From NCBI RefSeq assembly GCF_005893125.1, contig NZ_VCJS01000094.1, positions 1 to 47,700 of the forward strand: 47,700 bases of DNA, given 5' to 3'. Made by a program: the position numbers and the translations under genes. This document shows positions 47,319 to 47,700 of the stretch, in pieces. The stretch's first letter is position 1, and the number at the start of each line of letters is the position of its first letter. The notes beneath the pieces were generated by a model that was given only the letters and a program-made list of their open reading frames with translations, did no database searches and was not told the origin of the DNA. The DNA is from Nonomuraea basaltis (GTDB taxonomy: Bacteria; Actinomycetota; Actinomycetes; Streptosporangiales; Streptosporangiaceae).

Positions 47319-47700
47319 CTAGCTGGTACGGCGGCCGGTCAGGACGGCGGTGATGGCGTCCTCGACCGTGCCGTGGACGGGCAGATGCGCGTCCACGCCG
47401 GTGATCTGGAAGAGGCGGGCGGGCGCGCCGTGCGCGGCTGCCAGGTGCACGCCGGCGTCCTCGGCGGCGCACCGGCGGGCGCAGGCCAGCACCACGTGCA
47501 GGCCCGAGCTGTCCAGGAACGACAGCTCGGACAGGTCCAGGACCACGTGGTCGCCCGGCCGGCGGACCTGGTCGAGGTAGGCGGCCAGCCGCGCACTGCT
47601 GGTGCGGTCGACGTCACCGCCGATCGCGATCACGCTCATGCCGGGAAGATGCTGGTGAGTGAACGTCAGCGCCGCCGATGAGGCCCTCGACGGGTGGGGC
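47319..47700 (-). CDS. STAS-domain anti-anti-sigma factor (5' end beyond the window)
   Basis: The minus strand encodes LDQVRRPGDHVVLDLSELSFL, then DSSGLHVVLACARRCA with the phosphorylatable Ser of STAS antagonists, and a short end TAVLTGRRTS. The frame stays open upstream of ATG 47639, through LTFTHQHLPGMSVIAIGGDVD, the usual N-terminal strand of the fold, to the window edge, with no start codon of the ATG/GTG/TTG type and no ribosome binding site near 47639. So the true start is probably outside. Such proteins bind anti-sigma kinases and free SigB/F-type factors like the one at 44611. Confidence 0.85.
   Translation of the reverse strand, partial: PHPSRASSAALTFTHQHLPGMSVIAIGGDVDRTSSARLAAYLDQVRRPGDHVVLDLSELSFLDSSGLHVVLACARRCAAEDAGVHLAAAHGAPARLFQITGVDAHLPVHGTVEDAITAVLTGRRTS

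Overview
The window is high-GC DNA with dense, often overlapping genes, frequent GTG/TTG starts, weak or absent Shine-Dalgarno sequences at several starts, and Tat/lipoprotein signal peptides. Together with a mycothiol-type pseudogene, an HxlR/TetR/IclR-rich regulator set and a SigB/F-type sigma factor, this points to a filamentous actinomycete chromosome (Streptosporangiales-like, for example Nonomuraea; the genus is inferred, not proven). No tRNA, rRNA or CRISPR array was recognised.

Layout. 1-192 is the start of a minus-strand dienelactone hydrolase-like lipoprotein. 318-464 encodes a tiny secreted peptide. 532-6116 is a tight six-gene operon: MoxR ATPase, DUF58, VWA protein, PDZ-less HtrA protease, then an OmpR-type two-component pair. 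It converges on a stand-alone cytochrome b gene (6108-7532, minus) carrying an in-frame charged insert. Divergent from that is ppdK, behind a cluster of three TTGGTnTAAnCCAA-type palindromes. 10546-13333 holds an HxlR regulator divergent from an oxidoreductase pair, then a rhomboid protease. 13385-15351 is a TetR gene divergent from an M14 peptidase gene, sharing one palindromic operator.

15388-18618 is a rearrangement scar: a mycothiol-dependent-enzyme pseudogene with an internal deletion, a HEPN gene cut by an IS200/IS605 element (TnpA plus intact TnpB), and a LacI remnant fused to the last codons of a sugar ABC permease. Immediately after it lies an alpha-L-rhamnosidase, presumably the surviving enzyme of that lost sugar locus. 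Next come a membrane endonuclease/exonuclease/phosphatase-fold protein, a GH39-like lipoprotein, an unknown membrane protein, a TetR and a secreted ThuA-like protein.

26899-33760 is the most interesting block: an amidohydrolase divergent from an operon of CaiB-type CoA transferase, citryl-CoA-lyase-like enzyme, class III ring-cleavage dioxygenase (LigB plus LigA) and a quinone-oxidoreductase-like enzyme, ending in a convergent IclR gene. Palindromes of the form CGGACAATTGTCCG lie in the divergent promoter region and upstream of the IclR gene, so a local IclR regulon is proposed. The standard 4,5-cleavage enzymes after the dioxygenase are absent, suggesting a CoA-thioester route for the ring-cleavage product.

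33981-38438 (minus) has a small secreted protein, a cholesterol oxidase, a carboxymuconolactone-decarboxylase-fold protein translationally coupled to a dihydrodipicolinate-reductase-like enzyme, and a lipoprotein. 38632-42955 carries an MHS-type MFS transporter, an alpha/beta hydrolase with double TetR-type operators, a 32-codon dehalogenase-like remnant coupled to an NmrA-type protein, a small orphan protein behind a textbook SigB/F-type promoter, and a winged-helix protein. 43051-47700 has a MetE-like enzyme, a SigB/F-family sigma factor, a KstD-like FAD dehydrogenase and a STAS anti-anti-sigma gene running off the right edge.
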